A DNA stretch of 64,000 bases, from contig JBCCML010000018.1 of NCBI GenBank assembly GCA_039026375.1, positions 18,484 through 82,483 of the forward strand. Reading direction: 5' to 3'. The notes below the pieces were generated by a model. That model saw nothing but the letters and a program-made list of their open reading frames with translations, ran no database searches and was not told where the DNA came from. The position numbers and the translations under genes are program-made. Shown here piece after piece: positions 15,931 through 24,670 of the stretch. The stretch's first letter is position 1, and each line of letters starts with the position of its first letter. This DNA is from Thermohalobaculum sp039026375 (lineage in GTDB: Bacteria; Pseudomonadota; Alphaproteobacteria; Rhodobacterales; Rhodobacteraceae).

Positions 15931-17297
15931 TCGAAGACCTCGATGCGCACGTGTGGTTCGACACGCTGGCGATCGATCAAGATCGATGCTGTGGCGATCT
16001 GGGAGGTCACTGAGGCGCGGTAGCCACCGCCGCCGGCGGGCCCAGAGCAATATAGCATCATCAACTCGTCGCAGACCATCTGGGCCTTCGACTTATCCAG
16101 ACTTTGCGTTGCAACGCGCACTGTGTACTCGCCGTCGGTTGGCAGCTCTCGACTGGCGCGCTGTTCGGCATTTCCGCCGTCCAGCGTCGCTAAGGTACCC
16201 AAGGTCTCAATCCGGACGGGCTCGTTCAGGCCCTTATCTGAAAGCCGCTCGTGCACGACCTGTCCGGCCAGATCAGCCCTGGCCAGCGCGTTAGGTCCAG
16301 CATAGGTCAAGAACGCCTCGCCGAGCCAGCCACCATCGACGCTAATGGTGGCCTTAAGCGTGGGCGGTGGGGTGTGACCGCGCGCTCCGGCGACGTACAC
16401 GCGATTCTCTTCCGTTTCTGTCGCCGAGAGTTGGGTGCAGTCCAGCGTTACGTCGGGCACCAGATAGGCGCAAGGGTCGTGCATCTCGTATAGCAGTTGT
16501 TCAGTGACCGTGCGCAGGTCAACCAGACCGCCGGTGCCGTCCGGCTTGGTGATTGTAAAACTGCCGTCAGCGCGGCATTCGGCAATCGGAAATCCTGCCT
16601 GCGCCAATTTCGGAACGTCTTTGAAGCCTGGATCAGCAAAGTAGCAGCCGGTGACTTGGCCACCACACTCCAGCAGGTGTCCAGCCACCGTGCCCTGAGC
16701 GAGGTGATCTAAGGCATCTTCGGCCCAGCCGAATTCGTTGATCAGCGGTCCCAGCGCGAGGGCGCTGTCCGTCGTCCGGCCGACCAGGACGACATCCGCG
16801 CCGGTAGCGACGGCTTGCGCGACCGGCCGCGCCCCAAGATAGGCGTTTGCCGCGACGATGGCGCGGCCATCCAGTCCGATGCCCTCGATGGTTTCCAGGG
16901 CAGCGATTTCGGACGTGGGGATGGTTTCTGTAAGGTCATCGCCCAGAACAACCGCGATCTTTACGCCCCGGACACCCAACTCGCGCGCGATCTCAAGTAC
17001 CCGGTGTGCGCCACCAATCGGATTGGCTGCCCCCATGTTGGAGACAATAGTGACACCATGGCGTTTGGCTTTGGCCAGCGCGGGGCGGATGTAGTTATCA
17101 AGATACGGTGAGAAGCCTTTAGTGGGGTCGTCCCGGCGCACATTCTGGGCGACGGCCAACGTGCGTTCAGCCAGCACTTCAAACATGAGATATCGAGGCC
17201 CATCCCGGTTCTGCATCGAAGCCAGAATCGGTAACGAAGCGTCGAAGCGGTCCCCCATGAAGCCCGCGCCGCAGCCGATATGAACCGTATCCGTCAA
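15927..17297 (-). CDS. AtuA family (DUF1446) protein
   Basis: 456 residues. GCGAGFMGDRFDASLPIL at the N-terminus, FEVLAERTLA, SNMGAANPIGGAHRVLEIARELG, VVLGDDL, and ADVVLVGRTTDSALALGPL are conserved features of the family named after acyclic terpene utilisation protein A. AtuA-like proteins accompany acyl-CoA and branched-acid catabolism, but the reaction is not established. The TTG start fits the family N-terminus. It is translationally coupled to the small partner at 15559. Confidence 0.85.
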   Translation of the reverse strand: MTDTVHIGCGAGFMGDRFDASLPILASMQNRDGPRYLMFEVLAERTLAVAQNVRRDDPTKGFSPYLDNYIRPALAKAKRHGVTIVSNMGAANPIGGAHRVLEIARELGVRGVKIAVVLGDDLTETIPTSEIAALETIEGIGLDGRAIVAANAYLGARPVAQAVATGADVVLVGRTTDSALALGPLINEFGWAEDALDHLAQGTVAGHLLECGGQVTGCYFADPGFKDVPKLAQAGFPIAECRADGSFTITKPDGTGGLVDLRTVTEQLLYEMHDPCAYLVPDVTLDCTQLSATETEENRVYVAGARGHTPPPTLKATISVDGGWLGEAFLTYAGPNALARADLAGQVVHERLSDKGLNEPVRIETLGTLATLDGGNAEQRASRELPTDGEYTVRVATQSLDKSKAQMVCDELMMLYCSGPAGGGGYRASVTSQIATASILIDRQRVEPHVRIEVFE

Positions 17298-17412
17298 CAG
17301 GCTTTGCTATTCGTGATGGGCTGGTCGTGCGGCCTGTCAGCCGAACTGATGCTACACCCAACTTGCATAGCCAAAGAACCGTGAAGGCCCCGAGAGGTAT
17401 TGGGAGCTATAC

Positions 17413-18168
17413 TCACGTCTTGAAGCCATCGGCTACGGCACGGGCGGCACCAAGCATGAAACCGTGTTCCGAGCCGACGAAGAACATAGAGATCCCGAGG
17501 TCACGGATGGCCGGAACGCTATCAAGGCTTGGCACGAAGGTAACTCCAGAGGTGCCGGCCGCCTTGGCGGCTTCGCCGACGGTTTTCATTGCTGCGCGGA
17601 CGTCGGGGTGGGCAGGGTCTTGATGGCCAAGGCAGACGGCCATGTCCGCGGGGCCCACAAAAAGACCGTCAATGCCGTCGACCGCACCGATCTGGTGCGC
17701 TGCCTCGACACCTTCCGGTTCCTCGATTTGTGCCAGGACCACGGTTTCGTCATCCATCGCAAGAACTTCGGGCATCGTGTGCGCACCCTGACCCGCCCAA
17801 CGGGTAGAGCCGGCAAAACCCCGACCGCCGTGGCCGAAATGTGCTGCCTTCGCGATCGCTTGGGCCTTTGCAACGCTGTCCACATGCGGCACGACCACGC
17901 CCACCGCGCCTGAGTCAAGTGCCATCAAGATTTGCGCAGGGGTGCCTTCGGGGATGCGGACCAGCGCCGGCAAGCCCAGCGCTTTGGCCATGGCAAGGCT
18001 TGCATCCATACCGCGGCGATCGTTGGGCGCATGTTCGGCGTCAACGCAGACAAAGTCGAGACCCGACATCGCCATAACCTCGATGATCTCATAGGCTGGT
18101 GTTTTAAGGAACGTGCCAACCAGCGGTTCGGCACGGAGAATTCGAGCGCGCAGGCCGTTCGGGTTCAT
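17413..18168 (-). CDS. HpcH/HpaI family aldolase
   Basis: 251-residue class II pyruvate aldolase. LVGTFLKTPAYEIIEVMAMSGLDFVCVDAEHAPND contains the conserved D-x-E-H. Metal-binding positions are in LAQIEEPEGVEAA (Glu) and DGLFVGPADMAVCLG (Asp). The enzyme cleaves 4-hydroxy-2-oxo acids to pyruvate or glyoxylate plus an aldehyde or acid. AGGAG precedes the ATG. It is 12 bp downstream of the Ldh-type gene in the same operon. Confidence 0.92.
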   Translation of the reverse strand: MNPNGLRARILRAEPLVGTFLKTPAYEIIEVMAMSGLDFVCVDAEHAPNDRRGMDASLAMAKALGLPALVRIPEGTPAQILMALDSGAVGVVVPHVDSVAKAQAIAKAAHFGHGGRGFAGSTRWAGQGAHTMPEVLAMDDETVVLAQIEEPEGVEAAHQIGAVDGIDGLFVGPADMAVCLGHQDPAHPDVRAAMKTVGEAAKAAGTSGVTFVPSLDSVPAIRDLGISMFFVGSEHGFMLGAARAVADGFKT

Positions 18169-18180
18169 CGCAATCTCCTG

Positions 18181-19275
18181 TTACTTCTCGGCCATTGCTG
18201 CCAATTCGGCGCGGCGAAGCCCCAGGCGCTCGCCGGCGTCTAGGATCGAGGCCCAGGCCTCGTTGGGAAGGGGCAGGGCAGGTGTCCGCTCTGCTCGCCG
18301 GCGTCGTTCTGGATCGCCTGGAATCAGCACTGGCTCGACTTCGTTTCGGGGCCGAATACTGCGAACGAAGGCGACGTAGTCCTTAGCGGTCAGCGCCCAA
18401 TCATGGCCATCGTCCATCCGGGCGGGGTCGATGTAGATTGATAACATACCATTATGGAACTCGTAGCCGGGCCCGCATGTGCCTGATCCAGTCAGTGCGC
18501 CAGCCAGCATCTCGCAGGCAAGTGCCAGCCCCGAGCCTTTGTGCTGTCCCATCGCGGTGATTGCACCGGGGCCCTTTGACGGATTTGGTAGCTCGCCTCG
18601 TTGTATCGGCCCGTAGAGCACATCTGGGTCATTGGTCAGCGCACCATCTGGCCCAACCAGCGCGTCTCCAGGAACCGGTTTGCCGCCTTTCTTGGCCACT
18701 AGAACCTTGCCTTCTGCCACCGTCGAAGTAGCGAAGTCCAAGATGAAGTCCCCGCCCGCGACTGGCATACCAATTGCAACTGGATTAGTGCCCATTACGC
18801 GGTCAGCACCGCCGAACGGTGCGACCAAACGCGATCGATAGCAATTCACAAAATGGATCGAGACGAAGCCTTCGGCAACAGCACGCTCGGCCCATTCGCC
18901 GATCCGGCCCAGATGGCCGCTATTGCGAAGCGCGACGATTGCGACACCCTGGTCACGAGCTTTCTGCAGCCCGATCTCCAGCGCCTGAATGCCCAGTGTC
19001 TGCCCAAAGCCGAGATTTCCCTCCAGTACTGCGAAGGCGGGGGCATCGATAACCGTTTCGACCGTGCGCCCAAAGTGTACCATCCCCTCGCGCGCCCAGT
19101 CGCAATAGCGTTGGGTGCGCACAACCCCGTGGCTATCATGACCAGCCAGATTGGCGCGCACCAGGTTCTCGCCGATTTCGCGGGCCTCAAGCTCTGAGCC
19201 GCCGGCGGCCGTGAAGATCCGCGTCAGAACGTCTGCTAATCCCTGGGCGTTCAGGTTGGTCGTGACGATACTCAC
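18181..19275 (-). CDS. Ldh family (malate/L-lactate dehydrogenase-type) oxidoreductase
   Basis: 364-residue NAD(P)-dependent 2-hydroxyacid dehydrogenase. ANLAGHDSHGVVRTQRYCDWAREG carries the catalytic His region, followed by LRNSGHLGRIGEWAERAVAEGF, GTNPVAIGMPV and DFATSTVAEGKV. Substrates in this family include malate, sulfolactate, ureidoglycolate and others. The GTG start overlaps the stop of the upstream dehydrogenase as GTGA. A longer N-terminal reading is possible but lacks homology. Confidence 0.9.
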   Translation of the reverse strand: MSIVTTNLNAQGLADVLTRIFTAAGGSELEAREIGENLVRANLAGHDSHGVVRTQRYCDWAREGMVHFGRTVETVIDAPAFAVLEGNLGFGQTLGIQALEIGLQKARDQGVAIVALRNSGHLGRIGEWAERAVAEGFVSIHFVNCYRSRLVAPFGGADRVMGTNPVAIGMPVAGGDFILDFATSTVAEGKVLVAKKGGKPVPGDALVGPDGALTNDPDVLYGPIQRGELPNPSKGPGAITAMGQHKGSGLALACEMLAGALTGSGTCGPGYEFHNGMLSIYIDPARMDDGHDWALTAKDYVAFVRSIRPRNEVEPVLIPGDPERRRRAERTPALPLPNEAWASILDAGERLGLRRAELAAMAEK

Positions 19276-20237
19276 CAGCCAAGTTCCTTGCGGTTGAAAA
19301 CCATCTCTGGCTGTAGTTTGCCGTCGAAACAATCCAGACAGTTCTGAACGGCGATCATGCCCATCTTCCGCATGCCTTCGGGCGTAGTGGCCGCTGAATG
19401 AGGCGAGAGCAGTGTGTTTGGCGAGGACAAAATTGGGTTGTCAGGGCCCGCCGGTTCTGTCGAGAAGACGTCGCAGCCATACCCCTTGAGGTGGCCAGAC
19501 TTCAAGGCTTCGGCAACGGCTGGTTCGTCGCAAATGCCGCCGCGCGCGCAGTTTATTAGGATGGCACCGGCCTTCATGGCATTGATCTCGGCGGCGCCAA
19601 CAAGCGGTGTTGTCTCCGCATACTTTGGTGTGTGTACTGTGACGACGTCGGCTTGGCCAAATGCTGCGGCCAAATCTGCGACATGGGCAACACCTTCGGG
19701 AACGTCGTTGATATACGGGTCGTACGCCAAGACTCGCATGCCGAACGCGCCCGCTAGTTCGCCGACCCGACGACCAATGCGCCCGTGGCCGAGTATCAGT
19801 AACGTGCGCCCCTCGACGTCGACAGAGCCCATGGTGGTGCGCAGTGTCCAGTCGCCGAGGCCCACGATCTCGTGTTGGCGTGTCATGTTGCGCGCCAGAT
19901 GAAGGATCATGCCGAATGTGTGCTCAGCAACCGAGCGATCGTTTCCGCCGACTGCGATTGCGACTGGCAGGCCGCGCTTCGTCATGTGCGCGACGTCGAC
20001 TGAGTCCGTGCCGACTCCGTGTCTGCTAACCACTTTCAAATCAGGCGCGAGATCCAACACCTCCGCCGGTAGCTTGGCCGTGCGCACCTCGATCCCATGC
20101 GCACCGCGCACGGCCTCGGCAATCTGGTCTGGCGGAGCCAGGGCGTCCTCAATCAGCGTAAGTTCAATGTCGTTGCGCGTTTCGACCAGCGCCATGGCAT
20201 CTGGGTGAACCGATCCCAAAATCGTCAATCGGTGCAC
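19272..20237 (-). CDS. D-isomer specific 2-hydroxyacid dehydrogenase
   Basis: 321 residues. The catalytic Arg is in VSRHGVGTDSVDV, the NAD-binding motif is GHGRIGRRVGELAGAFGMRVLAYDPY, the catalytic Glu lies in the STEPAGPDNP region and the His in LSPHSAATTPEG. It is of the phosphoglycerate/hydroxypyruvate dehydrogenase superfamily. The GTG at 20237 is chosen because GGGAGGAA precedes it by 5 nt. It heads the minus-strand run that continues with the Ldh and aldolase genes and is divergent from the membrane protein at 20399. Confidence 0.92.
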   Translation of the reverse strand: MHRLTILGSVHPDAMALVETRNDIELTLIEDALAPPDQIAEAVRGAHGIEVRTAKLPAEVLDLAPDLKVVSRHGVGTDSVDVAHMTKRGLPVAIAVGGNDRSVAEHTFGMILHLARNMTRQHEIVGLGDWTLRTTMGSVDVEGRTLLILGHGRIGRRVGELAGAFGMRVLAYDPYINDVPEGVAHVADLAAAFGQADVVTVHTPKYAETTPLVGAAEINAMKAGAILINCARGGICDEPAVAEALKSGHLKGYGCDVFSTEPAGPDNPILSSPNTLLSPHSAATTPEGMRKMGMIAVQNCLDCFDGKLQPEMVFNRKELGW

Positions 20238-20398
20238 GTGTTCCTCCCTTGTGATCCTTAGAGCCTCTGAAGGGCCCATATGTGGACAGACCTATGGCTC
20301 CTCGCCAGAAGGGATAGCGATCGTGTTCGGTTGCCGCAATCGCCGGACCGGCGACGGGCGAACCGGTGGGAGAGAAATCGGATGCGTGATCGCACTGA

Positions 20399-21775
20399 GT
20401 GCTGGTGAAAGGTGTACTGACCCTAGCGTTGCTGGGCCTTATGGCGACCGAGCTCGCGCACATTTTCCTGGGCCTCGCCTGGATACGCAGCGCGGCTCAC
20501 CTAGCACTGGCGGCGGTGATCTTGACAGCAGTGCCGCGGCTGGGTTTTCGCGAGGCTTACTTGCTGGCGTTGTCTGGCGTGCTGGCCGCGTTGTTGTGGC
20601 ATCTGCATCCAGAACCCTGGGTTGCCGCGCGACGGGCGCTGGACCAGGCAGTGTTCCTGACGGCCTTTATACTTTTGTTGTCGCTGGTTCAGGAGGCGGC
20701 CATGACGTCGCCATCTGTCGCTGAGGTTGGCACATATCTCTCGCGCCAGCCAGGCGGGCGGCGGTTTGCGGGCCTTTATGGTGGCACCAACCTTATGGCG
20801 GTAATTTTCAACCTCGGCACACTTACCCTTATTGCGCCGGTCATCTGCAGGGCGGCGGAGGAGGCGCCGGATGATCCGCTCACGCCTATCCGCGAACAGC
20901 GCCAACTGTCCGCTGTATTACGCGGTTTTGCCTGGTGTGTTGTGTGGTCGCCGACTGCGGTAGCGCCGCTGGCGCTGCTGACGTTGATCGACGGAATCGA
21001 CCGCCCGCGCTGGATGGCTATCGGCTTCGGCCTGGCGGTCGCCATGCTGATTGTAGGTTGGGCTGAGGACCGCTGGCGTTGGCGAAATCACACCGCGGCG
21101 GCCCTTGGCTTGCCGCCGGTCAAGCGCGCGTCAATGCCGGTTCCAGCAGTTCTTCGCTTTGCAGGCGTTTGTCTTTCATTCGTCGGCCTGACCATCGCCA
21201 TCTTGACCCTGGGTGATCTGGGCGTCCCATCCAGCATTATGGCGGCTGCTCCGCTGCTATTGCTGGGATGGTTGGTTGCGCAGCGCATCGACTTGTTAGG
21301 CCGCCTACGCCACATCGCAGATGTCGGCCTGCCTGCATCCGCGCCCGCTGCGGTCACGCTGGGATGTTCAGGATTTGTCGGCATCGCAGGTGCTGCGTTG
21401 ATCCCGGCAGAGACCGTTGCCGAATGGCTTGGGATAGATGCCTTGCCCGCGTGGATCTTCATGTTGGCCATCACCGTTGGGGTGTTGCTGTTTGCACAGC
21501 TCGCGCTTTCACCCATCATGATGGCCGTATTTTTCGGCGCTATCCTTGGCTCGCTGCCGAGTCTTCCGGCGGAGCCGACGCTGACCGCCTTGGCAATTGC
21601 GGCGGGTTGGGCACTGTCTATGACATGTGCCCCATTCGCCTCGGTCGTCATAATGATGAATCGCATCACTGGCCACGCCGGAACAGAGTTGACCTACCGG
21701 TGGAACACCGGGTTCACCCTACTAGCACTAGCCGTATTAGCCGCGACCTATTTGCTTTTGACTCGCGGGCGCTGA
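20399..21775 (+). CDS. Polytopic membrane protein, possible transporter
   Basis: 458 residues with about eleven hydrophobic stretches spread over the whole length. Landmarks are MTSPSVAEVGTYLSRQPGGRRFAGLYGGTNLMAVIFNLGTL near residue 100 and FASVVIMMNRITGHAGTELTYRWNTGF near the C-terminus. I do not recognise the family with certainty; the segment order recalls carboxylate permeases. Position beside the 2-hydroxyacid dehydrogenases suggests substrate uptake. The GTG start is uncertain. Confidence 0.7.
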   Translation: MLVKGVLTLALLGLMATELAHIFLGLAWIRSAAHLALAAVILTAVPRLGFREAYLLALSGVLAALLWHLHPEPWVAARRALDQAVFLTAFILLLSLVQEAAMTSPSVAEVGTYLSRQPGGRRFAGLYGGTNLMAVIFNLGTLTLIAPVICRAAEEAPDDPLTPIREQRQLSAVLRGFAWCVVWSPTAVAPLALLTLIDGIDRPRWMAIGFGLAVAMLIVGWAEDRWRWRNHTAAALGLPPVKRASMPVPAVLRFAGVCLSFVGLTIAILTLGDLGVPSSIMAAAPLLLLGWLVAQRIDLLGRLRHIADVGLPASAPAAVTLGCSGFVGIAGAALIPAETVAEWLGIDALPAWIFMLAITVGVLLFAQLALSPIMMAVFFGAILGSLPSLPAEPTLTALAIAAGWALSMTCAPFASVVIMMNRITGHAGTELTYRWNTGFTLLALAVLAATYLLLTRGR

Positions 21776-22127
21776 GGCCGATCGGTCTTTCTACGCGCGT
21801 TCAGCCTCGCCTTTGGTGTCGGCGGTACCAACGTCTCCGGTTGGGTGGCGGCCGCTTGCATCGCCGCCATTCAATAACTGCCAGCGACCATGTAGGCAGT
21901 CATCGCGGCGGCGAAAGGGTTTGTCGTCCACTGTGGGGTCCAGTGCATTTGCTCCTCCGTCAGGAATACTCCGCACCTGCAGGCGCGGCGTAGGCGTTGA
22001 CCTAACGTCAAGTGATATGGGGAGCCTGCTGCGCAGATTGAAGAGGATCAATGCACATCTCTAGGTTGAATATCTTTTCGCTATGGCCGTGGCTACTGCG
22101 CAACGCCAACTGTCAGTCGATCCACTC
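21776..22127. other. Intergenic region between convergent genes
   Basis: About 350 bp between the membrane protein and the RraA gene. An 86-codon minus-strand frame (21791-22051) has low-complexity, Arg-rich content and no recognisable motif, so I do not call it. No terminator with a T-run was seen. Confidence 0.4.
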
Positions 22128-22820
22128 CTAGTCAACGTGTTGGATCGATACGCCCCCCAGAAAACTATCGATGTTGCGTGGGGCGAGGAGCCCTGCTTTG
22201 CCATCTTCTTCCATGCCGGCCTCTTTGGTGGCAATTTCGTCCAGTATTGGAAGCGCGGTATCGATCATCGATTGGGCGACCACAACCACCCCGTCCCGGT
22301 CCCCCACGACAATATCGCCCGCCTCTATCCGCTGGCCGCCCAACCAAATCGGCAGGCCGACGGACCCAGGGCCGCGCTTCGTCGGTCCAGACGGTCGCAC
22401 GCCAGCTGAAAAGACTGGAATGCCAATCTCCGCCAACGCTTCGACATCGCGGATCATGCCATCAGTCACGACTGCTACAGCGCCTCGATTACGGGCGAAG
22501 CTGATGATCAGGTCGCCAACGACGGCGCATTCACGATGGTTGTGTGTTGCGACCATCATCACGTCGCCGGTTTGCACACTGTCCAGCGCCGCCCAGAAGG
22601 CCAGGTTATCGTTTCGTCCCGCATCAATTGGCAGTGCTGTGCCGGCAAAACGAAATGCTGGCGTCACTGGTTTGATTAGGGGCTCCAGAGAACCTCCGCG
22701 CCCGGCTGCGTCCGAGACGTTACCTGACGGCGCACCGGCAAAGCGACCAATGACGTCTGCACTTGGCCTCCTCCATGTGCGTTTCACGGTGATGATGGGT
22801 GTCGTCTTATCGGCGCTCAT
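22128..22820 (-). CDS. RraA family protein (HMG/CHA aldolase-like)
   Basis: 230 residues. GNVSDAAGRGGSLEP, GDVMMVATHNHRECAVVGDLIISFARNRGAVAVVTDGMIRD and GIPVFSAGVRPSGPTKRG are hallmarks. G-D-L-x20-R-D supplies the metal and pyruvate binding positions of the 4-hydroxy-4-methyl-2-oxoglutarate / 4-carboxy-4-hydroxy-2-oxoadipate aldolase type. GGGGAGG precedes the ATG. It is divergent from the PanE-type gene with 65 bp between starts. A second RraA-like gene lies at 23932. Confidence 0.88.
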   Translation of the reverse strand: MSADKTTPIITVKRTWRRPSADVIGRFAGAPSGNVSDAAGRGGSLEPLIKPVTPAFRFAGTALPIDAGRNDNLAFWAALDSVQTGDVMMVATHNHRECAVVGDLIISFARNRGAVAVVTDGMIRDVEALAEIGIPVFSAGVRPSGPTKRGPGSVGLPIWLGGQRIEAGDIVVGDRDGVVVVAQSMIDTALPILDEIATKEAGMEEDGKAGLLAPRNIDSFLGGVSIQHVD

Positions 22821-22885
22821 ACTTTCCTCCCCGCATTGGCTGTGCTTTGGTTACACCCAATCAGAGAATACCTGGGGAGGGAACA

Positions 22886-23935
22886 ATGGAGACGATCGCC
22901 GATCCATTCGTCGTGGTCATCGGCGCCGGGGCCATGGGTGGCACCATGGCGGCGGCGTTGGTGCGTGGCGGCGCCCGGGTGGTGATTGTCGATACCGACG
23001 CTGCGCACGTATCAACCATCAATGACGAAGGCCTGCGGGTCCATGGGTTATCCAAGCACGAAGATGCGATGAGCTTAAAAGTGCCAGCCAATTGCGTTGC
23101 GCCGGGCGCGGCCGTTGCAGATCTGGCGGTCGTAATGACACCTGCTTTCGAAACTAGCGCGGCGGCTCAAACCGCGGCTGCGGTTCTGAAGCCTGGGGGT
23201 TCAGCGGTGTCGCTACAGAACGGTTTGGGTAATGCTGAAGCACTGATCGACGTGCTAGGGCACGAGAGGGTCTTCATGGGATCGACCCGCGCCTCGGCAG
23301 ATCGGCCAGCATTGGGTTGTCCGCGGGTGACCAAAATGGACCCAACTAAGGTCGGCGAACTGAACGGCCAAACGTCCGAACGCGCAACCTGGCTCGCGGC
23401 ATGTTTTGATAGGGGCGGCATGCCAAGTAGCGTGACCGAGAACATCCAGGGTGTTCTTTGGTCGAAGTTCATCCACAACTGCTGCATCAATGCGCTGTCG
23501 GCGATAACTGGCCTGCGCATGGGTGAGGTCACAAGAATCCCCGATCTTGGCGCGCTCAGATACGCCATCTCGGACGAGGCACTCGCCGTCGCCCGCGCAA
23601 ATGGCATCCGCCTCGAACATCCCGACCCTCTCCCGAAGATGGAGATCCATGTTTGGCGCAAGTTCACCAAGCCCTCGATGTTGCAGCATGTGGACCAGGG
23701 ACGAATGATCGAGATCGATGCCATCAACGGCTGGCTCGTGCGCGAGGCCACAAGGTTGGGCCTGTCCGTTCCCGTCAATCAGGTGGTGACGGCGTTGGCT
23801 CGGGGTAGGGCCCAGGCGCAGATCATCGCCTCAGGCCCAACGCCAGACTATGCCGCCTTGACCGCAACGGCCGAGGCGGAGATTGACCGGGGTGACCGCC
23901 CTTGGGAACGCCTATCTAAAGAGGAGCGCGCATGA
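22886..23935 (+). CDS. 2-dehydropantoate 2-reductase (ApbA/PanE) family protein
   Basis: 349 residues. N-terminal Rossmann fold VVVIGAGAMGGTMAAALVRGGARVVIVDTDAAHV, then SLQNGLGNAEAL. The ApbA_C domain has WSKFIHNCCINALSAITG with the conserved Lys and Asn, and FTKPSMLQHVDQGRMIEIDAINGWLV. These are the ketopantoate reductase signatures. Linkage to RraA and aldolase genes argues for a catabolic 2-oxoacid reductase rather than pantothenate synthesis. The start is fixed by GGGGAGG. Its stop overlaps the next ATG (ATGA). Confidence 0.88.
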   Translation: METIADPFVVVIGAGAMGGTMAAALVRGGARVVIVDTDAAHVSTINDEGLRVHGLSKHEDAMSLKVPANCVAPGAAVADLAVVMTPAFETSAAAQTAAAVLKPGGSAVSLQNGLGNAEALIDVLGHERVFMGSTRASADRPALGCPRVTKMDPTKVGELNGQTSERATWLAACFDRGGMPSSVTENIQGVLWSKFIHNCCINALSAITGLRMGEVTRIPDLGALRYAISDEALAVARANGIRLEHPDPLPKMEIHVWRKFTKPSMLQHVDQGRMIEIDAINGWLVREATRLGLSVPVNQVVTALARGRAQAQIIASGPTPDYAALTATAEAEIDRGDRPWERLSKEERA

Positions 23936-24633
23936 CTGAGTTAACCGCTGACGAACTGGCGAAATTGGCTGAATGGGACACGCCAACGATCTGCAATGGC
24001 CTGGAGGCGTTGGACTCCGCGTGGCGGCTCACGGGCTACACGACCACAGCGTTCACCTGCCTTCGTCCCAATGCTAAGCCAATGGTCGGCTATGCGCGGA
24101 CAGCTACAATCCGTGCCTCGTCCAAACCTGCGTTGCCGCCCGATGAGGTGTTGGCGCTGCGGCAAAACTATTACGCGTATGTCGATGCTGGCCCAAAACC
24201 CTCGGTGGTCGTGATTCAGGATCTTGATAGTCAGCCTGGCCGTGGGGCGTTCTGGGGCGAGGTGAATACGACGATCCATCACGGGTTAGGTTCCCAGGGC
24301 GTGATCACCAATGGATCAATCCGTGACCTTTCCGACAGTGCGCCGGGCTTCCAGGCGCTCGCTGGTCAGGTCGGCCCCAGCCACGCTTGGGTGCATATCA
24401 CGAGCCACGGAACCCCCGTGGAAGTGCATGGAATGAGCGTTCAAGACGGTGACATCATCCACGCAGACGTCCATGGTGCGGTTGTGGTCCCTGCACATCT
24501 TGTTCGCGAATTGCCCGCAACAATCGAGTTAATCGCGCGGCGGGAAGCCGAAATCCTGGCTGCGGCGCTCAAACCGGGTTTCAATTTCGCAGCACTTAAG
24601 GCGGCAATGGCGGACGCAGCAGAGATCCACTGA
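23932..24633 (+). CDS. RraA family protein 2
   Basis: 233 residues. DTPTICNGLEALD at the N-terminus, VVIQDLDSQPGRGAFWGEVNTTIHHGLGSQGVITNGSIRDL and VHGMSVQDGDIIHADVHGAVVVP match the RraA/demethylmenaquinone methyltransferase-like fold. The aldolase-type G-x-W-G-E and R-D are present. It is more divergent than the copy at 22128. It is translationally coupled to the PanE-type reductase, which suggests successive steps on one substrate. Confidence 0.86.
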   Translation: MTELTADELAKLAEWDTPTICNGLEALDSAWRLTGYTTTAFTCLRPNAKPMVGYARTATIRASSKPALPPDEVLALRQNYYAYVDAGPKPSVVVIQDLDSQPGRGAFWGEVNTTIHHGLGSQGVITNGSIRDLSDSAPGFQALAGQVGPSHAWVHITSHGTPVEVHGMSVQDGDIIHADVHGAVVVPAHLVRELPATIELIARREAEILAAALKPGFNFAALKAAMADAAEIH

Positions 24634-24670
24634 ATCGTTAACGGGTTGTTTTGGACACGCGGTGTGCAGA

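Noticed and set aside
21791..22051. 86-codon minus-strand frame between convergent genes
   Set aside because: No motif and no ribosome-binding site; composition like noncoding high-GC DNA.
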